41,427 nucleotides of DNA from an uncultured Lachnospiraceae bacterium. Its GTDB lineage: Bacteria; Bacillota; Clostridia; Lachnospirales; Lachnospiraceae. Where the stretch lies: positions 1-41,427 of the forward strand of contig CAJTNT010000033.1 of assembly GCA_910577785.1 (NCBI GenBank), read 5' to 3'. Shown here in pieces: positions 1 through 8,232 of this stretch; the first letter of the stretch is position 1; the number at the start of each line of letters is the position of its first letter. The notes beneath the pieces were generated by a model. The model was not told the DNA's origin. It saw nothing but the letters and a program-made list of their open reading frames with translations, and did not search any database. Made by a program: the position numbers and the translations under genes.

Positions 1-2
1 GG

Positions 3-323
3 GATACAAAAGGGAGCATTTTGCACAGCGACCTTGGAAGCCAGTATACGAGCCGGGCATTTGAAGACTGCCTGGCCAGGAAAGAAATCCTGCATTCCTT
101 TAGCCGTAAGGGAAATCCATACGATAATGCCTGCATGGAATCCTTCCATTCTGTACTGAAAAAGGAAGAAATATATCTTCATACTTACCAGGATTCAAAG
201 GAAGCCCGCAGAGCAATCTTTGAATACATAGAAGGCTGGTATAACCGTAAGCGGATACATAGCTCTATTGGTTATTTGACACCACAGCAAAAGGAGGATG
301 AGGAACTAAAAAAAGAAGCATAA
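3..323 (+). CDS. IS3-family transposase OrfB, C-terminal fragment (cut by window edge)
   Basis: This is the C-terminal part of a DDE integrase-core transposase (rve family) that cuts and joins IS ends. The frame is open back to the window edge, so the real start lies upstream. Visible family signatures are the HSDLGSQYTS block with the second catalytic Asp, NPYDNACMESFHSVLKKE with the third catalytic Glu, and the closing WYNRKRIHSSIGYLTPQQ block typical of IS150/IS3-like enzymes. The C-terminus looks intact, ending just before the terminal repeat. It has no functional link to the genes that follow. Confidence 0.9.
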   Translation, partial: DTKGSILHSDLGSQYTSRAFEDCLARKEILHSFSRKGNPYDNACMESFHSVLKKEEIYLHTYQDSKEARRAIFEYIEGWYNRKRIHSSIGYLTPQQKEDEELKKEA

Positions 324-337
324 TCTTTCGACTTTTT

Positions 338-362
338 TGTCCAAAGTATTGACATAGGTCCA
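338..362 (+). repeat. IS3-type right terminal inverted repeat
   Basis: TGTCCAAAG-TATT-GACATAGGTCCA lies 15 bases after the transposase stop and ends in CA. The matching left end is outside the window. A near copy of its first 21 bases recurs at 653-674. Confidence 0.6.
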
Positions 363-623
363 CTCCCGGAACAGGCAATCCCATTCATCCAGGATGATGA
401 ACGGCTCCTTTGTCCGTGCATTTATTATACTTATATGGGAGTGAGATGAGAATGGAAATTCTGCGAATATTTTATTGTATCATGATTTATCGTATTGCTC
501 TTTGATAATCAATTCGGAAATGCTTGATTGGAAAGGGCGGTTTATGTTTCCATTCACGGATCCCAGGCTTTGAATCGTAATCTGTTTATCAGAAATTTCT
601 AATTTAATAGTAGGAAAAGATTA

Positions 624-652
624 TTGATGTAATAATTAAAATAAGTTATAAT
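624..652 (+). promoter_or_regulatory. Sigma-A-type promoter for the AlbA/CHAT/sigma operon
   Basis: TTGATG at 624-629 and a perfect TATAAT at 647-652, separated by 17 bases. This is the best promoter upstream of the AlbA gene and gives a leader of about 160 bases. Confidence 0.75.
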
Positions 653-674
653 TGTCCAAAGAGAAAGACATAGG
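653..674 (+). repeat. Second IS-end-like sequence
   Basis: TGTCCAAAG-AGAAA-GACATAGG repeats the IS right-end sequence at 338-358 with one extra base in the spacer. It begins directly after the promoter's -10 box. It may be the scar of an earlier insertion, possibly one that contributed this promoter. Confidence 0.4.
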
Positions 675-699
675 AACTAAATCCCGAACAAAGGGAAAG

Positions 700-780
700 T
701 GGATTTTCGGTAATGAAAATACCCATTCTGATGCCCTGTCCACGCGGTATGGGGCTTAAGTTAATGACATTGGCCGTGGA
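700..780 (+). promoter_or_regulatory. Structured 5' leader, unknown type
   Basis: ATTTTC (703-708) can pair with GAAAAT (715-720), and TCCACG (739-744) can pair with CGTGGA (775-780). GCCC (732-735) could instead pair with the GGGC near 752, which would compete with the second stem. I do not recognise a known riboswitch class. It could be an attenuator-like leader or chance pairing. Confidence 0.3.
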
Positions 781-821
781 TAGTAACTCAAAAAGAGTGA
801 ATTAGGAAAGGAGATGCCCAT

Positions 822-2480
822 ATGGATTTAAGTACATTGCAGTCTATTCTTACAATAGGGGAAAGCATAGCCGTTGAGTTTAAGCGCTGTGGGAATGGGA
901 TTGAATCAGATACCTATGAGACGGTATGCTCCTTTTTGAACCGCTTTGGCGGGGATATCTTTATGGGCGTGCTGGACGATGGCACTGTCCTTGGGGTGCC
1001 TGAAAAAGCAGCGCCTGATATGGTTAGGAATTTTATTAAGGTGGTAAGCAATCCGGCATTGTTTTCCCCGACCGTATATTTGGTGCCTGAAATTATCAAA
1101 TACGATAAAAAGTGTACGCTTATCCACGTCCATATCCCGCCAAGCGCAGAGGTGCATAGCTATAAAAAGGTGATTTACGACCGTGTGGATGACGCAGACG
1201 TGAAGGTGAGCGCGACAGGGGCAATTGCCCAGATGTACATCCGTAAGCAGGGCACATTTACGGAAAAAAAGATATATCCATATGCACGGATGGAAGATTT
1301 GCGATTGGATCTACTGCCTAAAATCAGGGTTATGGCACAAAATCACGCAGGCGGGGTGCATCCATGGAAATCTATGGATGACATGGAACTATTGAAGAGC
1401 GCCGGACTCTATGGGCGGGATATGGCAACAGGCGAGGAAGGCTATAATCTGGCGGCAATTATGCTGCTTGGAAAGGATGACGTTATTTTGAATGTGGCGC
1501 CGACTTATGTTACAGATGCCCTTGTCCGAAAGGTAAATGTTGCCCGCTATGATGACAGGGAGATTATTAAAACGAATCTGATAGAGAGCTACGACAAGCT
1601 GCTGGATTTTGGGAAAAAGCATTTGATGGATAAGTTCTTTTTAGAGGGTACCGTAAATAAAAGCCTTAGAAACATTATTTTGAGAGAAATGGTTAGCAAT
1701 GTATTGATGCACCGGGAGTTTTCCAGCAGTTATACGGCTAAGTTTGTGATCGAAAGGGAGCGGATGTATGTAGAGAACGCCAGCCGTGCAGCAGGCGAAG
1801 GCTATCTTACAGTAGATAATTTTGAGCCAAATCCTAAGAATCCAATTATAGCGGCATTTTTTCGGAATATTGGATATGCGGATCAGCTTGGCTCTGGCGT
1901 CTATAATCTATTTAAATACAGCAGTTACTATTCTGGCCAGGAGCCGGAATTTTTAGAAGGTGATATCTTTAAAATCACAGTGCCGTTAAATGATGATTAT
2001 TCGTTTGATTTTCATTTGGTGGGGGATGAGGGGAAAAATACGGCTAAGGTGTTGGAGAGTGCCGATAAAGAGCCAATAAGTGCCGATAAAGTGCAGGACA
2101 GTGCCGATAAAGGGTCAATAAGTGCCGATAAAGTGCAGGAGAGTGCCGATAAAGAGCCAATAAGTGCCGATAAAGTGCAGGACAGTGCCGGCAAAGTGCC
2201 GGTGAGTGCCGATAAAGTGTTGGAGGACGTCGATAAAGCGCTGATAAGTGCCAATATGTTATTGGGAAGTACGGATAAAATTTTAGAAGTCAGTCCATCT
2301 GCACAGCAAAGGTTAGTGCTTCAATATGTAGAAGAGAAAGGAAAAATTACATCGCACCAGGTTGAATCACTGCTTCGGGTAAAGCAGAGGCGTGCAAGGG
2401 CAATTCTTGGGGAAATGGTGGAACAGGGAATGTTAGGACGGCAAGGTTCCTACAGAAGCACTGTATATGTGAAAAAATAA
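822..2480 (+). CDS. AlbA_2 (Schlafen-like) / ATPase-fold regulator with heptad-repeat linker and winged helix
   Basis: Member of the 'putative transcriptional regulator / ATP-binding protein' group (COG2865 type). Residues about 10-130 form the AlbA_2 domain (ESIAVEFKR at the start, then GGDIFMGVLDDGTVLGV). Residues about 280-370 look like the GHKL ATPase-like C-terminal domain (LREMVSNVLMHREFSS, later GYADQLGSGVYNLFK). Residues 413-489 are eleven 7-residue repeats of SADKxxx type, probably a flexible or helical linker. The last 60 residues resemble a winged helix (KGKITSHQVESLLRVKQRRA). ATG 822 follows a strong AGGAAAGGAG site. The CHAT gene starts 39 bases later, so the two are probably co-transcribed. 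Likely role: DNA- or RNA-binding regulator or sensor for the module. The activating signal is unknown. Confidence 0.85.
   Translation: MDLSTLQSILTIGESIAVEFKRCGNGIESDTYETVCSFLNRFGGDIFMGVLDDGTVLGVPEKAAPDMVRNFIKVVSNPALFSPTVYLVPEIIKYDKKCTLIHVHIPPSAEVHSYKKVIYDRVDDADVKVSATGAIAQMYIRKQGTFTEKKIYPYARMEDLRLDLLPKIRVMAQNHAGGVHPWKSMDDMELLKSAGLYGRDMATGEEGYNLAAIMLLGKDDVILNVAPTYVTDALVRKVNVARYDDREIIKTNLIESYDKLLDFGKKHLMDKFFLEGTVNKSLRNIILREMVSNVLMHREFSSSYTAKFVIERERMYVENASRAAGEGYLTVDNFEPNPKNPIIAAFFRNIGYADQLGSGVYNLFKYSSYYSGQEPEFLEGDIFKITVPLNDDYSFDFHLVGDEGKNTAKVLESADKEPISADKVQDSADKGSISADKVQESADKEPISADKVQDSAGKVPVSADKVLEDVDKALISANMLLGSTDKILEVSPSAQQRLVLQYVEEKGKITSHQVESLLRVKQRRARAILGEMVEQGMLGRQGSYRSTVYVKK
2058..2288 (+). 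repeat. Eleven 21-bp in-frame repeats (SADKxxx heptads)
   Basis: Units read SADKEPI, SADKVQD, SADKGSI, SADKVQE, SADKEPI, SADKVQD, SAGKVPV, SADKVLE, DVDKALI, SANMLLG, STDKILE. The first six or so are nearly identical in DNA, while the last ones have drifted. The unit length of 21 bases keeps the frame when copies are gained or lost. Confidence 0.9.
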
Positions 2481-2519
2481 GGAAGGTAAATCGTGCCGTC
2501 ACGATGAGGATAAAACCGT

Positions 2520-5500
2520 ATGGAAAACAAAAGCGATTTAGAACTGTACGAAGATATTGCCAATCGGATGCAGAAGGAATCAGATCTTTATGTTGAAAAT
2601 ATAATTTCAAGGAGTTTTGAGGAATCTGATGATGTTCGTGATAAAGATAATGATGGCTCATTCCCATGGATAGACTATAGAGAAAAAATGATTGCTCTGA
2701 GGAGCTTTAAAATAGCTCTCGGCCATAAAATGGCGGCATCTGGGGAAATAAGATACGACGGAAAAGAAGCTGACGATGATTTTGAAAAACTTCTTGAGGA
2801 TATACAACATGTTGGGTTAAAATTGGAAATAGATGAAGAAGTAGTATCAGATGCTTTGGATTGCATTGCCGCAACATCAGGTATGGGACTTGAGAGCCGG
2901 AGAATGCCTTTGCCGGAAAAGGAGGTAACGGAAGAACTGTTTTTTCTTTTGATGGGTATGGCGGAGTATTACCAGGATAATTCTTATCCATCAATTGCTG
3001 TCCATATACTGGGTTACTTTGTGGATCTTAGCAGGACAAGGAATCAGGGTGTTCCGAAGAAACACCGTGAAATAGTCGTCAGGGTTTTGGCTGCACTGAC
3101 AGACATCTGCACAGATGCGTGTTATCGTATTTGTGTGTCTGAACAAGAGTACTTTAAGGAAGTACAAGACGAGTATACGGCTGATTTTCTGTGGGCATTT
3201 GCCTGTGCGTGGCAGAGGAAAGGAGAAACAGCAGATGCAAAAAAGGCATTTTATCAATGCTATAAACTCCGCGTTCAGCTGTATGGGGAAGAATCCTGGT
3301 ATACAGCAGTAGCAAAATGTGAATGTTCGTTTCTATCTCTGTTGTTAGAAGATGGGGAGGAAGAGCAAAAGGAAAGTTTCCAGGCTCTCGTTTCTTTTAT
3401 TGGCAGAGCGGAAGAGGGCAGATACAAAGAAGTGGATGGTTACATTTTGGAGGCTCTGGAAGGGAAAATGCTGTATGCTGTCCTTCTCTATCAGCTGAAT
3501 CAAAATGATTTCCATTTATATCCAGATTACCTGGAGGTTTTCGGGAGGATTTGCGGCAAATATAATGAGATGGCTTCTGAGCCGTTCCTAAAGCTGAGAT
3601 TACACAGCAATCTCCGTGGCATTTATTATCTCAAGATGGGAAATTTTATTCAGGCGGAGCAGGCGTTCCAGGACGCCATCCATGCGTTTTTTCCAGATGG
3701 GACAGAGATGGTGCTGTCAGAAGCGCAGATGAAAAGTAACCTGCTGCTGGCGTATCATGCGGAAAACGATCTTGAGCAGGCAGTTCCCCTGCTTTTGGAC
3801 TTGCTGGAATGGATGGATACAGATGATTCAGGGTTAAGCAGGAAGGATGAGTACAGGATTCTTAGCTTAAATTATAGCCTTGCCATTCAGTATTTTCTTG
3901 AGCTGGGTAATGAGGAGCTGGACGAACTGAAAATGAAATTAGAGGGCTTGATGAAAGATGCAAGGGAAGGTGTTTTATTTGAACAAAACTATGTTCCCGA
4001 TGCCCTGTTTTTCCTGATCATTTCTGTACATGTGCTGTTCCAAAATGGGCTGGCAAGGGATGACTGTAAAAAATATTTTGATGTATTGCAGATGGTAAAG
4101 CGTACAGCGGTAGGCTGTTTGGAGAATGCACAGCGCATCGTCTTATGCTTTGTTTTATCTCAGCTGGCCTGGGAGTTACACAGTCCAGCGGCTTCTGTGT
4201 ATATACGGGAAGCCGTGGAACTTGGCAGGGATGCCGTCATTCCAATCCCCATAAGGGTGGCGGTTCTTCAAACGGCTGCCATAATTTTAAGCAAACAGGG
4301 AGAAGCCCAGGCGGCACTGGCATATTTAAGGCAATCTTTAACATCGGTTACGGAAATGTGGCAATCTTATATACGGTATTTTAACGATAGCCGCCTGTTG
4401 CAGATCCTATCGCCCATGCAGCTTGTTTTTTCTTCCTGTTATGCGGTGATGCGTGAGCAGGAAAATGATGTATGGGCATTATATGAGAATGTCTTGCAGT
4501 ATAAAGCGTTAGCCTCGCTTGCTGGGAAAGAAAGGAACCGCCTGCTGCGTGCGGGAATTGTCGAGGGCAGCATGTTAGAACGGATGAAAGATGCGCAAGA
4601 TCGCATGGCTGCCATAGAGTCAGGGAATATATTCTTAACATCGTCTTTTGCATATGAGAAGGAAAAAGAATATTTGCGGAGCCTTGAGGCAGAGTTTGCC
4701 AGAAACTTCCCCCATCAAGTAGATTTTGTTCCAATTAATATAAGTGATATACTGGCTAGGCTGCCGGATCATGCGGCTGTGGTGGAATACTTTCTGAACG
4801 TAGAACAGTACGGCCTGCGGCAGGCAGAGGTAGAAGCAGAGGGGGATGTATGGGTGTATGACGTATTTGTGCTGAAGAAGCTAGGGGGAGAGCCTATGCT
4901 TCAGAGGATTGTGATTCCCCATGCGGAGGAAATCTCAGAGGAGGCCGTGGAATTTTTGGGTATTTTTCAGGATGAATCCGCTGGCAAGGTCACTAGGAAT
5001 CAGATGGATCGGAAGGAAATTTTGCGCCTGTCCCTTTATCAGGGATTGGTGGAACCGATCATTCCATTTCTGTCGGATGTTAGCTGGGTATTCCTTGCGC
5101 CAGACGGGGATGCGATAAATCTTCCCTTTGACATTCTCGGGAATGAGAATGGGGAGTTATTGGGGGATCGTTTTCTTATCATTAAAATGGAATGCGCAAG
5201 GGATTTCCTGTTTGGGCAGGCTGTTCTATCTGAGGGCAAGGGCAGCTTTATCATGGGAAACCCTCAGTTCCAGGTAAAGGAAAGTGATTCTATTGCGGAG
5301 GAGAGAAAGAGCTGCCCGGATACAAAGGAAGAAAAAGGTTGCCTGGATACGGAGGAAAGAAAGGGACGTACAGATACAGAGAAGAGAAGGGACTGCCCAG
5401 ATAGGGAAGAGAGAGATTGCCCGAATAAAGCAGGGTTTGCTAAGATTAGGCCGGAGGATATTAAGCAGCTGCCATTTGCGGAGGTGGAGGCGCAGATTGT

Positions 5501-6170
5501 GGGGGCATATTGCGGCTCTGCGTATCTGACAGGGAAAGAGGCCAACCGAAGGCAGTTCTTATGCTGCGGATCTAACCGAAATATACATTTGGCAACCCAT
5601 GGATATTATGATTTATCGGAGGAGACGGATTCCCTATATTCATCCTGCCTGTTGTTTGCAGGCGTGAAAGATTGGCTGGAGTCGCATATTTCCAGTGAGG
5701 AATATGGAACAGGGATAGTCACGGCGGATGAAATTAGCCGCCTGGATTTTCATGGGGTGGAACTGGCCGTCCTTTCCTCCTGTCTGACCGGCATGAACAG
5801 CGCGTTATTTTCAAAGGGATTTCAGGGGATTGTCGGTGGGTTTTCCGCAGCTGGCGTCAAATATGTCATATCAAACCTTTGGCGCGCGGATGATTTGGCG
5901 ACAGCCATATTGATGGGCGCGTTTTACTACCAGTACCGAGTAAAAAAATTAGCGCCTCCCGTAGCTTTGAAGGAAGCCCAGAGGTACGTAAGGGAGGTGA
6001 GCGTGCAGAAACTGAAGGCGCAGAACTGGTTCATATCTATGCTGCAGAATGATGCTTTCAATACAGAAGAAAAAAGCCAGGTGAGAGAGCTTATGTGCAG
6101 AAGTGACAGGTTACGTCCTTTTAAGGATGAATGCTACTGGGCTGGATTTACATGTTTCCGCTGTAATTAA
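2520..6170 (+). CDS. TPR-CHAT caspase-like protease, 1216 aa
   Basis: Large protein with helical TPR-like repeats over about residues 100-700 and a CHAT (caspase HetF-associated with TPRs) domain over about 740-1210. The catalytic pair is visible: His1027 in IHLATHGYYD and Cys1088 in LAVLSSCLTGMN. The later segments GFSAAGVKYVISNLWRADD and FYYQYRVKKLAPPVALKEAQ are also standard for CHAT. CHAT proteins are cysteine proteases that cleave specific partner proteins; no signal peptide is seen, so it acts in the cytosol. An acidic/basic 9-residue repeat tract (932-970) interrupts the CHAT domain ahead of the His. ATG 2520 follows GATGAGG at a usable distance. Substrate is unknown; the sigma/anti-sigma pair just downstream is the obvious candidate (inference). 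Confidence 0.9.
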   Translation: MENKSDLELYEDIANRMQKESDLYVENIISRSFEESDDVRDKDNDGSFPWIDYREKMIALRSFKIALGHKMAASGEIRYDGKEADDDFEKLLEDIQHVGLKLEIDEEVVSDALDCIAATSGMGLESRRMPLPEKEVTEELFFLLMGMAEYYQDNSYPSIAVHILGYFVDLSRTRNQGVPKKHREIVVRVLAALTDICTDACYRICVSEQEYFKEVQDEYTADFLWAFACAWQRKGETADAKKAFYQCYKLRVQLYGEESWYTAVAKCECSFLSLLLEDGEEEQKESFQALVSFIGRAEEGRYKEVDGYILEALEGKMLYAVLLYQLNQNDFHLYPDYLEVFGRICGKYNEMASEPFLKLRLHSNLRGIYYLKMGNFIQAEQAFQDAIHAFFPDGTEMVLSEAQMKSNLLLAYHAENDLEQAVPLLLDLLEWMDTDDSGLSRKDEYRILSLNYSLAIQYFLELGNEELDELKMKLEGLMKDAREGVLFEQNYVPDALFFLIISVHVLFQNGLARDDCKKYFDVLQMVKRTAVGCLENAQRIVLCFVLSQLAWELHSPAASVYIREAVELGRDAVIPIPIRVAVLQTAAIILSKQGEAQAALAYLRQSLTSVTEMWQSYIRYFNDSRLLQILSPMQLVFSSCYAVMREQENDVWALYENVLQYKALASLAGKERNRLLRAGIVEGSMLERMKDAQDRMAAIESGNIFLTSSFAYEKEKEYLRSLEAEFARNFPHQVDFVPINISDILARLPDHAAVVEYFLNVEQYGLRQAEVEAEGDVWVYDVFVLKKLGGEPMLQRIVIPHAEEISEEAVEFLGIFQDESAGKVTRNQMDRKEILRLSLYQGLVEPIIPFLSDVSWVFLAPDGDAINLPFDILGNENGELLGDRFLIIKMECARDFLFGQAVLSEGKGSFIMGNPQFQVKESDSIAEERKSCPDTKEEKGCLDTEERKGRTDTEKRRDCPDREERDCPNKAGFAKIRPEDIKQLPFAEVEAQIVGAYCGSAYLTGKEANRRQFLCCGSNRNIHLATHGYYDLSEETDSLYSSCLLFAGVKDWLESHISSEEYGTGIVTADEISRLDFHGVELAVLSSCLTGMNSALFSKGFQGIVGGFSAAGVKYVISNLWRADDLATAILMGAFYYQYRVKKLAPPVALKEAQRYVREVSVQKLKAQNWFISMLQNDAFNTEEKSQVRELMCRSDRLRPFKDECYWAGFTCFRCN
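5313..5429 (+). repeat. In-frame ~27-bp repeats inside the CHAT gene
   Basis: Encodes CPDTKEEKG, CLDTEERKG, RTDTEKRRD, CPDREERD and CPNK, five diverged units of about nine residues at residues 932-970. The tract is highly charged and probably a disordered loop between the two halves of the protease domain. Confidence 0.8.
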
Positions 6171-6290
6171 CGATGAAATGGAATGAAGCAGTTTTGCTGC
6201 AATTAAAGGGAGCGCTATGAAATGCTTTCTTGGTAATTAAGGGGAGTGCTGTGAAATGTTTTTGTTACGATTGAAGAGGTGGCTGAAATG
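6154..6290 (+). repeat. Tandem repeats of a stop / Shine-Dalgarno / start unit at the CHAT-sigma junction
   Basis: Four related units each contain an AATTAA- or GATTGAAG-like stretch, a purine-rich GGGGAG-like site and GAAATG (ending at 6180, 6224, 6258 and 6290). The first unit is the 3' end of the CHAT gene and the last holds the working start of the sigma gene. Spacing is about 32-44 bases. Confidence 0.7.
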
Positions 6291-7280
6291 GGACAGAGAG
6301 ATTGGGTGAATAATTTACTTTTAAAATCGGAGGCAAGAAAAAGGCAGTCGGAAGCAATACAGGCTGCTTATGAAAAATATTATGCCAGCCGTTCGGATGC
6401 AGATTTTGGAATACTGATTAAGGAACTGGATTCCTACTGTATTTCTTGGGTGAGGAAGCAGTTGTGGAGGACGGGGTGTTATACGGATGAAAAGGAAGAA
6501 AACACGCTACAGGAAAGCAGGATCGCTGTGTGGGAGCTGGTGGAGAAAGACCGAAAGGCTTCTGCGTGCCGCCAAAATTTTTCCTATTATGCGTTTGGCG
6601 TATACAAGTATAAGACATGGGATGAAATAAGGAAAGTGATTGCAAACAGAAATAAATGGAATTCGGTGTCTATCCATGAGCCGATGGATGATTCCGGGCG
6701 GACATATGAGGATAAGATTGTTTCTGCGGAATTTGATGATGGGGCGGCGCGGGATGAACAAAGGGTACTTTTTGATCGGATGTTTTTGTTATATTGCCAT
6801 TCGTTTTTGGAATCATCGGCATTTCCGCCCCGTCTGCTGGCCTTGTATTATGCACGGGTATTGCCCCATTTGCTGGGTAAAATTCCAGATAGCAAAAAGG
6901 CATCTGCAAAATGGGCATATGAATATATGGAAGGCCAGACCATTGGCTGTCTTAAGGCGGATTCAGAGGGTTATCTTTGTTCTATGGTAGATAAAACACT
7001 TCAATGGGGCGGAGAATTTTGTAGGAAGCTGCAGGAAGAGGCAGAGTTAGGTAAAAAGGCAAAGTTACAGAAAAAACCAGTGATTCTAAAGGATGTTGTC
7101 TACACAGAAGTGTATGATAAAGGGAAAATTGAAGACTGGGCAGATTATATGCACAAAGTTGCGGCAAAAACTTTCATGTATATGCTGTTGGAGGATGCGG
7201 AGCTTTTAGAATTGGCAGAGGAGTACATAACGCATGACGATACGCTTTATCGGTATATTAGAAAGGGGGGAGACAAATGA
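6288..7280 (+). CDS. Sigma-70-like (divergent ECF-type) protein
   Basis: A 330-aa cytosolic protein whose first half resembles sigma region 2: an acidic helix ENTLQESRIAVWELVEK followed by aromatic-rich FSYYAFGVYKYKTWDEIRK, the pattern used for core polymerase and -10 binding. A region-4-like helix-turn-helix is not clear; FPPRLLALYYARVLPHLLG may stand at its place, and a roughly 100-residue C-terminal extension follows. ECF sigmas are usually about 180 aa, so this one is long. ATG 6288 is chosen over GTG 6279 because GAAGAGG lies 8 bases before it. The stop overlaps the next start by 4 bases, as is usual for sigma/anti-sigma pairs. It could also be a sigma-fold adaptor without its own promoter specificity. 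Confidence 0.65.
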   Translation: MGQRDWVNNLLLKSEARKRQSEAIQAAYEKYYASRSDADFGILIKELDSYCISWVRKQLWRTGCYTDEKEENTLQESRIAVWELVEKDRKASACRQNFSYYAFGVYKYKTWDEIRKVIANRNKWNSVSIHEPMDDSGRTYEDKIVSAEFDDGAARDEQRVLFDRMFLLYCHSFLESSAFPPRLLALYYARVLPHLLGKIPDSKKASAKWAYEYMEGQTIGCLKADSEGYLCSMVDKTLQWGGEFCRKLQEEAELGKKAKLQKKPVILKDVVYTEVYDKGKIEDWADYMHKVAAKTFMYMLLEDAELLELAEEYITHDDTLYRYIRKGGDK

Positions 7281-8011
7281 ATCACCTGGATCACATTGAT
7301 TTTGACATGCTGTACCGCCTGGCGGAATGCGTGGAGGAAGAGCGTCCTTTTGACGATGCGGAGACTGCCGCTATGGAGCATATCGCAGACTGCAAAGAAT
7401 GTTATAAAAAATTCTGCAGCCTGGCGGCATTGATGTCCGTTACGAGCAACAGCGGATATATGGTTTTGTCAGAGATGTTTGCGGAAAGAGAAGCCAGAAG
7501 AGAGGGGGAAAGAGAAAAAAGAGAGGAAATAGGGTTGGAAAAAGAGGCCAGAAGAGAAGCTGAAGGAGGTGACAAGAGAAGCACGGCTTCTCAAATTGAG
7601 GGAAGGGTCAGCAGAGGGATGGCTGTAATATCCATTGCCATCCAAAAAGTTAAGGAAGCTGTTTCTGTAAGGATGGAGCAAGTTGGGCAGGAGGAAGGCA
7701 GCATCCTTTTTGAAGCCCCGCTTGCTATTGCTGCCAGGGACGTTTCGGGGGATGCCTTAGTGGAAGAAGAGGAAGCAGTAAAAAAACTGGAAGATATCGA
7801 AAATGAGAGGAATTTTGTTGCAGTTGATCCAGCAGAGAAAGTGCTTTTGGTTCAGGTGGATGCCAGGAAGCTAAGTGATCATACCGCTGCTTATCTTATT
7901 TTGGAGAATGGAAGCCGAATAGATATTCCGTTTATAAAGACTGGGGCTGTGCTGAAAGGGAAAATAGAAAATATTCCAGAAGGAGAATTTAAACTCTATC
8001 TTGAAAAGTAG
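7277..8011 (+). CDS. Cytosolic zinc-finger anti-sigma-like protein
   Basis: N-terminal H35-x3-C39-x2-C42 (EHIADCKECYKKF) is the zinc-binding anti-sigma (ZAS / zf-HC2) signature. No membrane helix is seen, unlike classical RsiW-type partners. Residues about 73-105 are a very charged Arg/Glu tract (REARREGEREKREE), and the last 70 residues look like a small beta domain (KVLLVQVDARK, LENGSRIDIPF, GEFKLYLEK). Its ATG overlaps the sigma stop (ATGA), implying translational coupling and a stoichiometric partner. The exposed charged linker between zinc finger and beta domain would be a natural cleavage site for the CHAT protease (inference). Confidence 0.7.
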   Translation: MNHLDHIDFDMLYRLAECVEEERPFDDAETAAMEHIADCKECYKKFCSLAALMSVTSNSGYMVLSEMFAEREARREGEREKREEIGLEKEARREAEGGDKRSTASQIEGRVSRGMAVISIAIQKVKEAVSVRMEQVGQEEGSILFEAPLAIAARDVSGDALVEEEEAVKKLEDIENERNFVAVDPAEKVLLVQVDARKLSDHTAAYLILENGSRIDIPFIKTGAVLKGKIENIPEGEFKLYLEK

Positions 8012-8023
8012 GAAGCCATAAGA

Positions 8024-8056
8024 TAAAAAACCATTCGAGAAATCGAGTGGTTTTTT
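8024..8056. terminator. Bidirectional rho-independent terminator, cassette copy 1
   Basis: Arms CCATTCGA (8031-8038) and TCGAGTGG (8043-8050) with a GAAA loop, an A-run before and T6 after. It closes the AlbA/CHAT/sigma operon 12 bases after the anti-sigma stop. Confidence 0.9.
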
Positions 8057-8232
8057 GTTGTTGGGAAAACGCGGATTGCTGCGACTATATAATGGAGGGG
8101 AAACATTAGTATGGATGGGATTTATGAGAGAAGGAGGGTGATATGGAAGCAGTATTGTTACGATTCAAGGATTTACAGGCCGTATGATAAACGCTGTATC
8201 CTAAAACAGGCAATGAAATAGTTAAGTATGGA

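Larger units (their letters stand above)
1..362 (+). mobile_element. Right end of an IS3-family insertion sequence (left part outside window)
   Basis: The segment holds the 3' part of an IS3-type transposase gene and then a terminal sequence that ends in GACATAGGTCCA, consistent with the CA-ending tips of this family. The left half lies outside the window, so completeness and target-site duplication cannot be judged. Confidence 0.8.
363..821. other. Gene-poor stretch between the IS and the AlbA gene
   Basis: No convincing complete gene. On the minus strand 480-620 there is a 46-codon stop-to-stop frame (ending ...IKEQYDKS) with no ATG start; it could be the eroded tail of a lost gene, but this is weak. 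The right half holds the promoter at 624-652, an IS-end-like segment at 653-674, a structured leader and the AlbA gene's ribosome site (AGGAAAGGAG). Confidence 0.5.

Noticed and set aside
480..620. 46-codon minus-strand frame ending ...IKEQYDKS
   Set aside because: No ATG start and no ribosome site; at best a gene fossil. Mentioned only in the intergenic note.
2012..2254. Minus-strand frame rich in SALS repeats
   Set aside because: It is the antisense reading of the SADK heptad repeats; open only because the repeat unit is a multiple of three.
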